Positions 21,911 through 34,160 of a stretch of DNA of 64,000 nt are shown in pieces; position 1 is the stretch's first letter; each line of letters opens with the position of its first letter. Under the pieces are notes generated by a model. That model did not search any database. It saw only the letters and a program-made list of their open reading frames with translations, and was not told the origin of the DNA. The position numbers were made by a program, and so were the translations under genes. This stretch comes from Achatina immaculata (lineage: Eukaryota; Mollusca; Gastropoda; Stylommatophora; Achatinidae), in NCBI GenBank assembly GCA_009760885.1, contig CM019719.1, positions 35,381,584-35,445,583 of the forward strand. The letters are read 5' to 3'.

Positions 21911-22411
21911 CATAATCATCATCAGGTGCCGTGCCGACTGGCGTTGGCTATTATGCATCTCCAGAGCACATGATCCTTCATACAGGCCATCAGCTCAGTT
22001 GGTGATCTCCTCTCACACCATCCTGTTGGACTGTCCAGTATCATTTCTCTTGGCCTTCCTCTTGATCTTCTTCCCTCTGTTTTTCTTGTTGTTATATTTT
22101 TTTCAATGCCCCCTCTTCTCATTGCATGTCCTATGAAAGTACATTGTCTCTCTCTTATCTTTTTGACAAGATTTTTTGTCTCTCCTGGTCTTCTCATTCA
22201 TTCTTCATTAGTTATTTTTGCTGTCCAGGGGATTCGCAACATTCTTCTAATAAACCACATTTCTGCTGCTTCCAATGATTTTTGTGCAGACTTGCCTATT
22301 GTCCATGATTCACTTCCATATAACAAAATAGGTTCAATATATCATTTTAGGACTCGTTTTCTAACATTCATTGATAAGGATGTGTTGGCTAATATGTTTC
22401 TCATTCTCTGA
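21911..22411 (-). mobile_element. RTE-like LINE copy F1c with (ATG)n tail
   Basis: Minus-strand C-terminal fragment of the F1 family in intron 8. It has MRRPGETKNLVKKIRERQCT, RRSRGRPREMILDSPTGWCE and RRSPTELMACMKDHVLWRCI, ending SRHGT at a CATCATCATC tract (about 21909-21924). The 5' break lies near 22411, inside the FQRMRN block of the family. Confidence 0.86.
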
Positions 22412-22804
22412 TCTTTTTTATAGCAACTTCACTTTATATCAGGATGGTCTGGTTTTGAGAAATCACAAGATGAATTTAGAACTGGGTTTAAAACATCAGT
22501 TTTGAGATTTTGGTTTGTGCAGAAACTGAGTAGCTCAGTTACGTTGAAATTGTGCGTTAGTCTTTCTAAAATGTTGCTGTGGACTTTTGCATTTATCATG
22601 GTGTTAAATCAAAATTTGATTTTCTTAAAACATTACTTTTCAGGCATGTTTTTTCAACATTCATAACTTTTTATTTCATGTTTTATGATTTAATCCTTTT
22701 GTTTCAGATTGTGTCAGTAAATGAAATTTTATCATGAAACACTCCTGCAAGAGTGATGAAAAAAATATCATTTCATGATGTCCTACCGTACTTGTCTTCT
22801 CCAG

Positions 22805-23011
22805 AATGCACTCTTTGAATCTCAACACGAGGATGAAAATGATATCCAGACAATCGCCTACAAATGTGAGGTTCTTCCTCTGGCCCTGTACAAGAAGCAG
22901 CTGAGTGAGGCCACCAAGAAAGGCCAGTCACTAAAATCTAATGTGTTCTACGTGGCTGGATTCTATGACCCATCTGCCAGACATATCAACTTCTATCCTG
23001 GTGTGTCTTGA
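22805..23011 (+). CDS. TNRC18/BAHCC1-like gene, last exon (BAH domain, C-terminal part)
   Basis: Terminal exon, 68 codons plus TGA at 23009-23011, entry phase 0. The acceptor is CTTCTCCAG at 22804. It encodes NALFESQHEDENDIQTIAYK, CEVLPLALYKKQLSEATKKG, QSLKSNVFYVAGFYDPSARH and INFYPGVS. The H-x-D-x-N-D-x-Q-T-I-x-x-K-C-E-V block is the second signature of TNRC18/BAHCC1-type BAH domains and supplies polar residues of the histone pocket. FYVAGFYDPSARHI is a family hallmark. The nine exons total 655 codons. The full protein must be much longer, since vertebrate members exceed 2500 residues. Confidence 0.96.
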   Translation, partial: NALFESQHEDENDIQTIAYKCEVLPLALYKKQLSEATKKGQSLKSNVFYVAGFYDPSARHINFYPGVS

Positions 23012-26000
23012 TAAGGAAAGTGAACTTTGTTTTTGTTTGCTAATAATCAAAGCTGAGAATTTGCATTAATAGTGGAAGCTAAATGGATATAGCCAGTCGG
23101 TTGCAGAGTGTGAGATTATACAAATACCAGTGACCCCTAATGGATAAAAAGAATAATTTAAAAGGCAAAGAGAGATACCAGAGAGAAGGTAAGTATTTAA
23201 CCATAATAGTACCACATATTACGGACAGTAAAATTAAATGGAGAAATGTTTGATGATATGCCTTTATGCGCACCCAAGTGTGACCATCACTGGACCATGA
23301 AATTATGTGATAGAATTGATAATAATAGTAATAATAATAGAATGAAGCCTGTGTAATTATCCAGCTTATGGTTCATGAATTTTCTGCACATCATTTCACT
23401 TGAAGGGAAAAAAAATGTGATGCATATCATCTCAGCAGTTCATGACATTTGAAAAGAAAACTGATTTACTTTTTTCAGACATTCATGTACTTAATGAATC
23501 TATTAGTAACCTTAGAAAATACCAGGTCTTATCAGCCGTTGTCAGGTATTTACATTAAGTGATTCATTATTGATTAACACAATTTGTTATAAATCTCTGT
23601 TTTTCATACATCTTATTTTGTTTTGTTTGGTTTTTTTTTAAAATATAATTTTAGTTGCATAATTAAGGCTTTCATAGCTGTGAAATATTTTTCTAATAAC
23701 CATTTCTAAATATTTTTACAAGATAAATACTCTGCCTGCATGCCTTGTGTTGAAACATATGATCTACATTGTGTATATTATTACATATGTATTTGTACAG
23801 TTTTTTTTCCACCTGATGTTTTCATGAACACAAAAATCCATGAATATTTGTGAGTCTGATGTAGTCCAATAGTGTATCACCTGTTTACTTTGTCTGACAT
23901 AGCTGAGGAGGAAGACAGAAATATGTACTCTCTTAACTTCACTGAATATGTCTATGTGCTGTGCCTAGGTTTATGTGAAATTACAAATATATGGGGAGAG
24001 TACTTTTAATTCTTGTCCAACATGATGTGTGTTACTTCAGAATTACATTGTTGCTATATGGTAACTAGTACAGAATTACATTGTTGCTATATGGTAACTA
24101 GTACAGAATTACATTGTTACTATACAGTATCTAGTACAGAATTACATTGTTGCTATGTGGTAATCAGTACTCTCTTATCCCACCAGCATTGTTGCTGGTT
24201 GTGTTGGGAAGCCAGATTTTTTTTTCTTGGTTCTTAATCTTTTTTTTTTTTCAAACATACTGTAATTGCAGAAAGAAAAAGAAAACAGCCAGTCATTTTT
24301 AGACTGTCACTGTTATTTTTCTGCAAAATAACAGAATTTGTGAGCTGAGAAAGATGTACAATAGGTCAGTTAATAATTTTTTTTTTTTCTAATTACCAAA
24401 AATGTAATCTGGCAATTGTCTCTGATACGTAGAACTAATTTTGGCATGAAGATCATTTTTACTTATTTTGCTGATATACCATGTGCACAGTGTGCTGTCG
24501 TAGTGTACCTTACCCTGCAGACAGTTATTCTCTTTTTTCTTTTTTTTTCAAAGATTAAAATCTGATATCAGTTCACAGCAGATAAATGAGGGCTCTATTT
24601 AGGGTAATATGGGGGTAGAGGGTAGGAGATACCAAATCAGTCACTCTGATTCCCATGAGCCTTTTCACGGTAGGCAGTTGCTTTGGTGGCTAAGCTGCTG
24701 AGATCCCCACTGTTCTTTTGTTTATGTACGTCAATTTTTCTGGCAAATGTTCATGATTCTCGGGTTAGATTTTTATTTCTGTGTTGAAAGTTCAGTAAAT
24801 GTTTTGTTGTTGTGTGTTCTAACAGTAGGATCCTGGAATGTTTTGACTGCATTTCAATGGGTTCGTTATTTGCACTATATTTTTTGTTGCATTTGTACTA
24901 AATTGAAGAAGCAATTTATTCTGCATTTAAAAAAAAAAAAAGAAAACAAAAGTTTTAGCTAGTGAAACTGCAGCACTGTGATAGTACGCTGTCAGGTGCT
25001 GAAAGTTTTTTTTCCAGACATTTATGTCACAAAAGTGTAAAAAAAATGCTAAATTTTGAAATCATCTTTGCATCTTTCTCACTGATATTTTTGTTCAAAA
25101 CCAATATACAGAATATATTTTTCAGTTAGTGATGTAAATTGATCTTGATTTCTGAATATCTTCTGTAATGGAGAGCAATTTAACATACATCAGTTCATGG
25201 AATTTGATGTTATTTTTATTTCAATTCCTGGAAATATTGACATCCAGGTACATTTTTTTTTAAAAACTTATTGGATATGAGCAATGGTAGTTGTTATGGC
25301 TGTACATACCAGTTTCATGGTGCCTTGGTGACCTGGATTTTTATGTCCTGGTGAAAATGATTTTTTTTTTTTTTAAATCCCTCCAAGATGTGTTGGTAAA
25401 TCTAAAAACAAGCACACTTTCATATTCTGCATCGATAACCTATTTTTGAGGTCACATCATGTTTAAAATGTTTTTTAGTTTTAATTATTAAAATATGCTT
25501 TCGAAACACATGTGAATTTCGGCTATTTAAAAAACATCCACTTAACACTTTTTTGTTTGTGTGTGTGTGTGAATAGTGCGATACCGAAGGAGTGATGAAA
25601 ATGTTGTGTGCCCTGCAGATATTTTGACATTTCGTTGCAGAAGGCTTCTGACTTAAAAAGCAAGAAAGTGGCATGGTTTAACTCAGGGCAGATAAATGTA
25701 TCTTTGTCTTATACTTTGTGTTACATCAGAAACATTTAGAGTTTTATTTTAAAGAAATCCTGTATCCGGAGGATTTGGTACGGCAGCTCTTTGAGATCAA
25801 ATAATAACCTGGTGGCCCCGAGGACCTGATCAGATATTAAATTGTCCTTGACTAAGAGCAATAAATTGATCATTTAGACCTTGTGGCACAGCAGAATTGA
25901 TGTTTGGCTGTACGAATTTTCAGGGAATTTACAAATTTGTTCATTACATTTTCTGTTAGGAATTCAAGGTTATAAGGTTATTATTTGAACCTGTATGAAT

Positions 26001-27140
26001 TTTATCTTTTTTTTTTTTAAAATTCTGATGAACTGTGGAACTCCAGCAAACATAGGATCAGTACTGTTGGCCACATGTTTATGAGGTATTGTGATTACAG
26101 CAGATTCATGCATTGTATATAAAATGTTGTGTACATAATGCTGTATAAAATTGTCTGCTCTTTCAACTTGTTATATACTTACACCCTTTTCTTTACCACA
26201 CTTTCTAGTGAGTGTGGACAGAAGGGCCACTTAACACATTTTCTGTTGAATGAAAATGCTTTGTTTCTTTAAGCATATTTTTCATCTTTTCAAGATTTTT
26301 TTTTTAATTTATGCAAGGCATTGAATGGCCTTGTGGTTTATTTTTAAATGTATACAAAATATAAGTCATTTGGGAACCTTAAAACTGGCCCTTATTATTG
26401 ATAAGCGTAGGTGCCCAACTTCAAGTTGTTATGATCAAGGGCTTCAGTAATGACACATAGCAGTAACACTAAGGATCTGCAAGTTTGCTTGGAAAATTTA
26501 GGGGGAGGGGTGTTGGTGAAAGGTCAGAAACTGATGATGCGCATGTAGCATTTTTTTTTTTTTTTTTGCTTTTTTCAGTGTGCAGTAATCTGAAAAAAGA
26601 TTGACGGTTGCTGCTCTAATGAGTTGCATAGTTTTTTAACTTTGGGGAGTTTCTTGCGTGCACAAGGAATGACTAGTCTTCTGTTACACTTATTCTTAGT
26701 TAATAAAGGTTCACAAACTAGATGGAAGTCAGTGATAAATTATGTTTGATTTCCCTGTCTAAATTAATGTCAAAATATTCATCATAAAATTCTACGTTAT
26801 ACTTTTCTTTTTAGTTGGCATTTTTCAACCTTTGTGTTATCTGCTGCTGTTAGGACCTATCTCGGTCAGAAGTCAGTCTCAGGGGTACGAGAATGAAATG
26901 AAGGGAATACAGAAAAGGCATGACAGAAATTCCACATACATTTCATCAAGGTAAATTTCAGGAAAGTAACCTTCTAGACCAGCTAGTCACTCTGGAGTAA
27001 CAGTTGTCACTTTCTGAGCTCACTCCAAAAATATGCGTAAGAAAATTTTAATCTTGGCAACACGCAGTTCTGTAACCTAGAAGTTGACGAATTATTACTT
27101 ACTTCACAAGTAATTTGGAACCTCTGCATTACACTTAATT
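23012..27140 (+). other. Likely 3' UTR and flanking sequence
   Basis: About 4.1 kb of AT-rich sequence after the TGA with no second gene and little mobile DNA, unlike the rest of the window. A long 3' UTR is plausible. Candidate poly(A) hexamers AATAAA are at 25860-25865 and 26702-26707; which one is used cannot be decided here. It contains one small minisatellite (24030-24170) and several poly-T tracts. Confidence 0.5.
24030..24170. repeat. 33-bp tandem repeat, about 4 units
   Basis: The unit AGAATTACATTGTTGCTATA plus TGGTAACTAGTAC recurs four times; the last two copies are diverged. It lies in the presumed 3' UTR. Confidence 0.9.
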
Positions 27141-27149
27141 ATAAACAAG

Positions 27150-27475
27150 AAGAGATCAAGTGCAAAGTGAAATGATCTAGCAAATGGCAGAAACAACGCC
27201 TGTCAGGGACCACACTGAAAATCAGAGAGTTAAGTGGTTTGGACATTTGATATGCATGAAACCAGAACAGCGAGCTGCATCTGCATACAACTTGAAAACC
27301 TCTGGATATAGGGTGAGAGGAGGACCAAGGGAAAAGTGGATAGATGAGTGAAAGACACACTGAGGAAACATAACATGATAGCTGTCTAGGCCTCTCATCA
27401 TGATCTAAACCAGTGTCTGAAACTACCTGCAATGCAACTGGCATGAGCAGATATATAAAACGAAGAAGAAGCAGT
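27150..27475 (+). mobile_element. LINE 3' fragment, family F5
   Basis: Decayed C-terminal RT tail: ENQRVKWFGHLICMKPEQRA, then SGYRVRGGPREKWID, followed by a stop and a degenerate end. It terminates at a GAAGAAGAAG tract near 27461-27471. The W-F-G-H-L and RGGPR-W pattern is the usual end of RTE/CR1-type ORF2 proteins. Confidence 0.7.
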
Positions 27476-27791
27476 ACACCTGCAGACTGTTCACAGCACA
27501 GTAGTTGATAACTGCTGCTGTAGAAGATCCAGCATTTCCTTTTTTCTCTAATAAATCAACCAGAAATAAGTTAGGCGTGTCATGTTTCTGCATGTAGGCT
27601 GTACTCCTCTCTATCTTGCATTCCATTTTCTATATAAAGATCAATCCATCTGTTATGTTATTATCCAGCAATAGTTTCTGTCATGTTAATCTCAGCACAA
27701 GTCTCTGTCTGTCTGTTGTTGGTGTTAAGAGTTACATCCTTGTCCTATATCTGATCGCATCACTAAATGCTTTTACTCCAACATATGGTTG

Positions 27792-27942
27792 GCCTTCTTT
27801 GGTTTCTTACTGCTTTCTAATCTAAAAAGTGATTAAATAACATAATTCATGTTTCATACAGGCTGTGGCCTTCTTTGGTTTCTTACTGCTTTCTAATCTA
27901 AAAAGTGATTAAATAACCTAATTCATGTTTCATACAGGCTAT
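27792..27942. repeat. Direct duplication of about 75 bp
   Basis: Two copies of a segment beginning GGCCTTCTTTGGTTTCTTAC, at about 27792 and 27868, with about one difference. A recent local duplication. Confidence 0.88.
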
Positions 27943-28039
27943 TAAGTTATGAACATCTAGTCTCAGCACAGCAGTGTGCAGCCTCTGTTGTATATCATCA
28001 TACCATGTCTCCTGAAGAAGATTAGCTACAGTTATTCTC

Positions 28040-28390
28040 TAGCATACTCAGTCTCTTATTTTCAGAGTGCTTGTTCTCTAGCATACTCAGTCTATTGTTT
28101 TCAGAGTGCTTGTTCTCTAACATACTTAGTCTCTTGTTTTCAGTGCTTGTTTCTCTAACATGTTCAGTATCTTGTTTTCAGAGTGCTTGTTCTCTAACAT
28201 ACTTAGTCTCCTGTTTTCAGAGTGCTTGTTCTCTAACATACTTAGTCTCTTGTTTTCAGAGTGCTTGTTCTCTAACATGCTCAGTCTCTTGTTTTCAGAG
28301 TGCTTGTTCTCTAACATACTTAGTCTCTTGTTTTCAGTACTTGTTTCTCTAACATGTTCAGTCTCTTGTTTTCAGAGTGCACCAAGTCAG
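28040..28390. repeat. 39-bp minisatellite, about 9 units
   Basis: Units of 39 bp (TTTTCAGAGTGCTTGTTCTC, then TAACATACTTAGTCTCTTG) with some 36-bp variants (CAGTGCTTGTTTCTCTAACA). Frames stay open on both strands because the unit is a multiple of three; the 13-residue repeats are not taken as protein. Confidence 0.92.
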
Positions 28391-29059
28391 ACTGGTCTGT
28401 CTCTTAATGTTATCTAATCTAACCATCTGTTTCATCTCATCCCCTTACTTGCTGCATGTAGCTTTAAATTGTGCATGTCACAGGTTTTTTTTTTTCCAAA
28501 AACAATTTTAAGGTTTTCATTTGACTAATGCTCATATTTTACACACTAAAATACAGCTAATTTGCCTGTTTCAGAATTTCATATTTGATCTTTGACAAGT
28601 TTCATTTTTGCCTTCATAATCAACAAATTGTACATAGCCTTCTTTAAAATTATTATCTTCATAAAAACATCATACATTTTGAACTTCCATATCATCAAGA
28701 TAAGAAATATGCAGAAAGAAATGGGCCACCTACTACATTACCATAATTAATGTAATAACCCATGTTCAGTGCATTTCCTGGCTTTTTTTTTTTTTTTAAA
28801 TTTGGAGACAGGATTTGAAAGGTGCTTTCAGGAGAGAGGGAGGAGGGATGTTTACCTCACTCCATCCTCGGTTGTCATGACAAACTGACATGCCAGTCTT
28901 CCATAGGTTTTTCTGTGGTGGCCTATTTGGCAGACATGTTTTGGTTTTGTACTTACGTTGTTGATATTACACTAACAGTCTCTTTCTCTCAGATAAAAAT
29001 TTTGGACGTGTTTTGTTGTCATTTTGTGGAGAAGAGATGTACTGAATTAAGAGAGCACG
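28391..29059. other. Non-coding, nothing recognised
   Basis: AT-rich sequence with poly-T tracts at 28486-28496 and 28783-28797. No gene, known element or repeat was recognised. Confidence 0.5.
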
Positions 29060-30090
29060 GACTGCCGGTCTGATTTTGTATTTTGGGGCTTGAAGGAGCA
29101 TTGTCACAGAAGTGTGTATCATTGTTATTATTTTAATCGGTGGATGTGGGGACCTCAAGAAACTGGTATGTCATGACAGCACTTATTATCAGTCGAATGT
29201 TGTACACTGGGAACTTATGGAACCAAGGTATCACAAGAGCACATATTTTTGGTTTAAAATGTTGGATTCAGAGATCTGAATGAGCTGGTATGTCTTGATG
29301 GCACATATTGTCGGTCTAATGTTATATGTTTGGAACTAGTGGAACTGAGATATCACAAGAGTACATATTTTCTGTTTAAAATATTGAATTCAGAGATCTG
29401 GAGGGAGCTGGTATGTCTTGGTAGCACATACTGTCAGTCTAATGTTGTATGATGGAAGAATAAGGGAACTGGGATATCACAAAATGCTATATTTTCAGTT
29501 TAAATATTGGATGTGGGTGTCTGAGGAAAGTTAGATATCACAAGATGCTTTATTTTCAGTTTAAATATTGGATGTGGGTATCTGAAAAGATATCACAAGA
29601 TGCTGTATTTTCAGTTGAAATGTTGTAGCTAAAAATGAGTACCAGAGATATCTGGGAAGGTAAAGCGGCCAGGCATGATGCTCACCACATCACACTTCCA
29701 TGTGCCGAAGGTCATGGTAAACACGGGCCTAACACCATATTCACCAGTATGCCTTAATGGCATGGAAGCAGAAATTTTACCTTTACCTATGTGGGCATCT
29801 GAAGGAACTTGGATGTCATGAGGGCTCTTATTTTAAGTGTTGTATTTTGGGTGCCAAAAAAAAAAAAAAAATTAGACCTCTTGAGAGCACACATTTTCAT
29901 TCTAAATTTTGAACGTAGAGAGCAAACAGAACTAACATGCCATGAAAGCACAAACTGTTGGTGTAATGTATATTGGGAAACTGGAGTAACTAAGTTGCTA
30001 TGAAAGCACATTATCAGTTTAATGTTGTATTTAATGTAATGAAGGATCTGAATAACATGTGGTCATGAAAGTTCATACCTCAAAGAGTTG
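29060..30090. repeat. Ancient 60-bp minisatellite, about 16 units
   Basis: Strongly diverged units of about 60 bp built on a pattern like GGGAACTTATGGAACCAAGG, TATCACAAGAGCACATATTT and AATGTTG. Adjacent units alternate in similarity (for example CTGGTATGTCTTGATGGCAC recurs near 29286 and 29407). A SINE core (29634-29790) is inserted in it. Confidence 0.75.
29634..29790 (+). mobile_element. SINE-B fragment (core and 3' part)
   Basis: Matches the reverse complement of the 62060-62275 copy: GGAAGGTAAAGCGGCCAGGC, TGATGCTCACCACATCACAC, ACGGGCCTAACA, CCTTAATGGCATGGAAGCAG and AATTTTACCTTTACC. The tRNA-like head is missing. It lies inside the 60-bp minisatellite. Confidence 0.75.
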
Positions 30091-30996
30091 TATCACAAAC
30101 TTCTGTGTAAATCCATTCATTTTTCTTTTGTTGTTTTGATGGAATTGTAATTTTTGGTTTTTTTTTTTTTTTTGGTTTTTTTTTTTTCATTTTATAAGTT
30201 GTAGTTTTATATATTGTGAATTTTTCTGTAGAAAAATTCAAATCATTTTCTGTGTTCCTGATTTTAAGTACATAGGTCAGACTTATTTGTTTCATGTGAA
30301 ATCTGTTTTTTTGGGGGGGTTTTAAGTTTCATTGCTTCTGTCAGTTTGTTATATTCTCGGTAGACAGTGTGAAAACGTGTAAATTGAAGGTATAAATAAC
30401 GAATTTACAGAAAGCAACATAAATGTCTCACATAAATACTGATATGTGTAGGAATATGTGATGCTAGATAACTAGGTAATATGGCAAATCACAATGAAAT
30501 TTAAGTTATTATGAAAAAATTATTTCATTTGTTGTAACTCACTGTAAGCTTGTTCACTTGCAGGGAATTTTTTTTTTTTTTATTCTCTGTAGTCCTTTCC
30601 ATCTCTTAATTTCTTTCAAGCTGAAAAAGGGAAGATAACCCAGAAACTGGTTATTCTCACTCAAGTTTTTCAGTAGAAGACTTTATGGGATGTTACTGGT
30701 TTCCTTTATTAGGCTGTGACTGCAACAAAAACTCTCGTCTTAGTGCTGATCATATAAATGACAATATTTTTTTTTAATACAAATAAAATATTTTGCAGTT
30801 ACATGTTTTTGTTCTATGACTGGGAATTCACAATTTAAATTCCAGAATTTCTAGAATCACATCCTTTAGTTGTAAAACAGTCCAGTCATGTTGCTTGATT
30901 TTTAAAAAAAATTAGCATTATCTTGGATGTTGTTTGGCTGGGTTTGACTTAACTAAAACAAATATAAAAATTAAAAGAAAGATTTTGTTACATTTA
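30091..30996. other. Non-coding, nothing recognised
   Basis: AT-rich sequence with long T tracts at 30159-30187 and 30569-30581. There is an AATAAA at about 30782 but no gene upstream to use it. No element was identified. Confidence 0.5.
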
Positions 30997-31395
30997 CATC
31001 TTACATCCTTCCTGTGCCGTTAAATGTTACATAGGGCTTGCATCGTTGTTTGCCAAGTTTTCCTGTTCTCTGCAAGTCTTTCACTTCATCAAGGGATGTT
31101 ATGCCCACTAAACTGGCTTCTCTTAACAATGTCTTCTTTAGAGTTTCATGTGGTTGACCTCTTTTTCTTCGGCCTGTTGTGCCCCACTTGATAGCTTGTT
31201 TTGATATTCTCTGATTGTTTCTTCTCATCACATGGCCTACATATATTCATCTTCTTTTTCTGATCACACATGAGACAGGTTGTTGTTTGCTCATCTGTCT
31301 TATCTCTGTGTTGTTCTTGAATTTGTTCCACTTTATACCAAGTATTTTCCTTAGGCATTTGTTTTCAAAAGAGTCTAATTTCTTGTCTGTTTTGT
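30997..31395 (-). mobile_element. RTE-like LINE copy F3b, 3' fragment
   Basis: Minus-strand copy of the 18698-19302 family. It encodes KCLRKILGIKWNKFK-like sequence, the QMSKQQPVS block and MMRRNNQRISKQAIKWGTTG, RRKRGQPHETLKKTLLREAS, LVGITSLDEVKDLQ, in two frames. The 3' end is at the CATCCTTCC sequence near 31003-31011, equivalent to GGGAAGGATGT in the + copies. Confidence 0.85.
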
Positions 31396-32161
31396 TACAT
31401 GTAGGAGACCAAAAAAATCAAATTATTTTTTTTAACACATACACACACACACACACTTTTTTTTTTTTTTTAAATCCCTCATTAAAACTTTTTAGAGGCA
31501 TGAATTTTGGTATTTGAGTCCCGTGTCAAAGTTTTAAGACAAAAAAACTGATTTTGAAAATAAAAATAATTAACTGTATGCGGTAGGTAAACAGAATTCA
31601 TGTTAAAAGTTGATTTAGTAATTATACATAAATTTCACAAAACAGCTTGATATTGAAAAATTGGCGGGGGGGGGGGCGGATGGAATGAAGGTAAAAAAAA
31701 ATAGGAAAATTAAGATGTAAGTAAACTGGATTCTGAATGTAGACTTTCTTTTTTTTAAGGAAAACAAAAGGACATTAGGTGCAAACCATTCAGTTAGACA
31801 TAGGTCATTAGATGCAAACTATTCAGTTAGACATAGATGTCATTGGATGCAACAGAATAGTCTGTTCATGATGTTGTTTGACTTCAGAAAATCACAATCT
31901 CAGAACAGAAATGTTTGCCATTGTCTGTATTTTCTTTAAATCTAAACACAGGTAAGGAAATTTTCAAATAGTTTTAATTTGTTATGTTTTTTTCCCCCTC
32001 AGAAAACTTGTCTATATTCAGTTTCATGTAATTTCTATCAGAAATAAATTTTTTCAGTTTTATATAGTTTCAGAAGAGGTATTTTATTGCCTAAAGATTT
32101 GCCAACATTTTCATCTAATAAAACATAAGAGGCAGTGAAGAAAAACTGAAAAATAAAACAA
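31396..32161. other. Non-coding with simple repeats
   Basis: Contains a (CA)n run at 31439-31456, a T tract at 31457-31470 and a G run near 31666. A 30-bp direct duplication around TTAGATGCAAACTATTCAGTT (31775-31850) is also seen. No gene was recognised. Confidence 0.55.
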
Positions 32162-34160
32162 TATAATGATAGTGAGCTTCAAGCCTGGTCACAGTATAGT
32201 GATAGTGAGCTTCAGGCCTGGTCACAGTATAGTGATAGTGAGCTTCAGGCCTGGTCACAGTATAGTGATAGTGAGCTTCAGGCCTGGTCACAGTATAATG
32301 ATAGTGAGCTTCAGGCCTGGTCACAGTATAATGATAGTGAGCTTCAGGCCTGGTCACAGTATAGTGATAGTGAGCTTCAGGCCTGGTCACAGTATAGTGA
32401 TAGTGAGCTTCAGGCCTGGTCACAGTATAGTGATAGTGAGCTTCAGGCCTGGTCACAGTATAGTGATAGTGAGCTTCAGGCCTGGTCACAGTATAGTGAT
32501 AGTGAGCTTCAGGCCTGGTCACAGTATAGTGATAGTGAGCTTCAAGCCTGGTCACAGTATAGTGATAGTGAGCTTCAGGCCTGGTCACAGTATAGTGATA
32601 GTGAGCTTCAGGCCTGGTCACAGTATAGTGATAGTGAGCTTCAGGCCTGGTCACAGTATAGTGATAGTGAGCTTCAGGCCTGGTCACAGTATAGTGATAG
32701 TGAGCTTCAGGCCTGGTCACAGTATAGTGATAATGAGCTTCAGGCCTGGTCACAGTATAGTGATAGTGAGCTTCAGGCCTGGTCACAGTATAGTGTTAGT
32801 GAGCTTCAGGCCTGGTCACAGTATAGTGATAGTGAGCTTCAGGCCTGGTCACAGTATAGTGATAGTGAGCTTCAGGCCTGGTCACAGTATAGTGTTAGTG
32901 AGCTTCAGGCCTGGTCACAGTATAGTGATAAGCCTGGTCACAGTATAGTGATAGTGAGCTTCAGGCCTGGTCACAGTATAGTGATAGGCCTGGTCACAGT
33001 ATAGTGATAAGCCTGATCACAGTATAGTGATAGACCTGGTCGCAGTATAGTGGTAGTGAGCTTCAGGCCTGGTCACAGTATATTGTTAGTGAGCTTCAGA
33101 CCTGGTCATAGTATAGTGATAGGCCTGGTCACAGTATAGTGGTAGTGAGCTTCAGGCCTGGTCATAGTATAGTGATAGGCCTGGTCACAGTATAGTGGTA
33201 GTGAGCTTCAGACCTGGTCATAGTATAGTGATAGGCCTGGTCACAGTATAGTGGTAGTGAGCTTCAGGCCTGGTCACAGTATAGTGGTAGTGAGCTTCAG
33301 ACCTGGTCATAGTATAGTGATAGGCCTGGTCACAGTATAGTGGTAGTGAGCTTCAGACCTGGTCATAGTATAGTGATAGGCCTGGTCACAGTATAGTGGT
33401 AGTGAGCTTCAGGCCTGGTCACAGTATAGTGGTAGTGAGCTTCAGACCTGGTCATAGTATAGTGATAGGCCTGGTCACAGTATAGTGATAGTGAGCTTCA
33501 GGCCTGGTCACAGTATAGTGGTAGTGAGCTTCAGACCTGGTCATAGTATAGTGATAGGCCTGGTCACAGTATAGTGATAGTGAGCTTCAGGCCTGGTCAC
33601 AGTATAGTGATAGTGAGCTGCAGGCCTGGTCACAGTATAGTGATAGTGAGCTGCAGGCCTGGTCACAGTAGTGAGCTGCAGGCCTGGTCACAGTATAGTG
33701 ATAGTGAGCTGCAGGCCTGGTCACAGTATAGTGGTAGTGAGCTTCAGACCTGGTCATAGTATAGTGATAGGCCTGGTCACAGTATAGTGGTAGTGAGCTT
33801 CAAACCTGGTCACAGTATAGTGTTAGTGAGCTTCAGGCCTGGTCACAGTATAGTGATAGTGAGCTTCAAGCCTGGTCACAGTAGTGAGCTGCAGGCCTGG
33901 TCACAGTATAGTGATAGTGAGCTGCAGGCCTGGTCACAGTATAGTGGTAGTGAGCTTCAGACCTGGTCATAGTATAGTGATAGGCCTGGTCACAGTATAG
34001 TGGTAGTGAGCTTCAAACCTGGTCACAGTATAGTGTTAGTGAGCTTCAGGCCTGGTCACAGTATAGTGATAGTGAGCTTCAAGCCTGGTCACAGTATAGT
34101 GATAGTGAGCTTCAAGCCTGGTCACAGTATAGTGATAGTGAGCTGCAGGTCTGGTCATAG
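32162..34160. repeat. 33-bp satellite, about 60 units, higher-order structure
   Basis: Two kilobases of the unit GATAGTGAGCTTCAGGCCTG plus GTCACAGTATAGT (33 bp). From 32162 to about 32930 it is a homogeneous 33-bp ladder. From about 32930 short 23-bp units lacking the GTGAGCTTCA part (GATAGGCCTGGTCACAGTAT) alternate with 33-bp units, and GAGCTG and ATCATAGT variants appear. At the right end a block recurs at 213-bp spacing (33574, 33787, 34000), a true higher-order repeat. Frames on both strands remain open in the homogeneous half (260 codons +, 223 codons -), which is a by-product of the 33-bp period. No coding role is proposed. Confidence 0.97.

Noticed and set aside
28071..28417. Open frames in the 39-bp minisatellite
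   Set aside because: The 13-residue repeats follow from the 39-bp period on both strands; nothing else supports coding.
32115..32948. Long frames on both strands of the 33-bp satellite as genes
   Set aside because: Both are produced by the repeat period; the frames collapse where 23-bp units appear.
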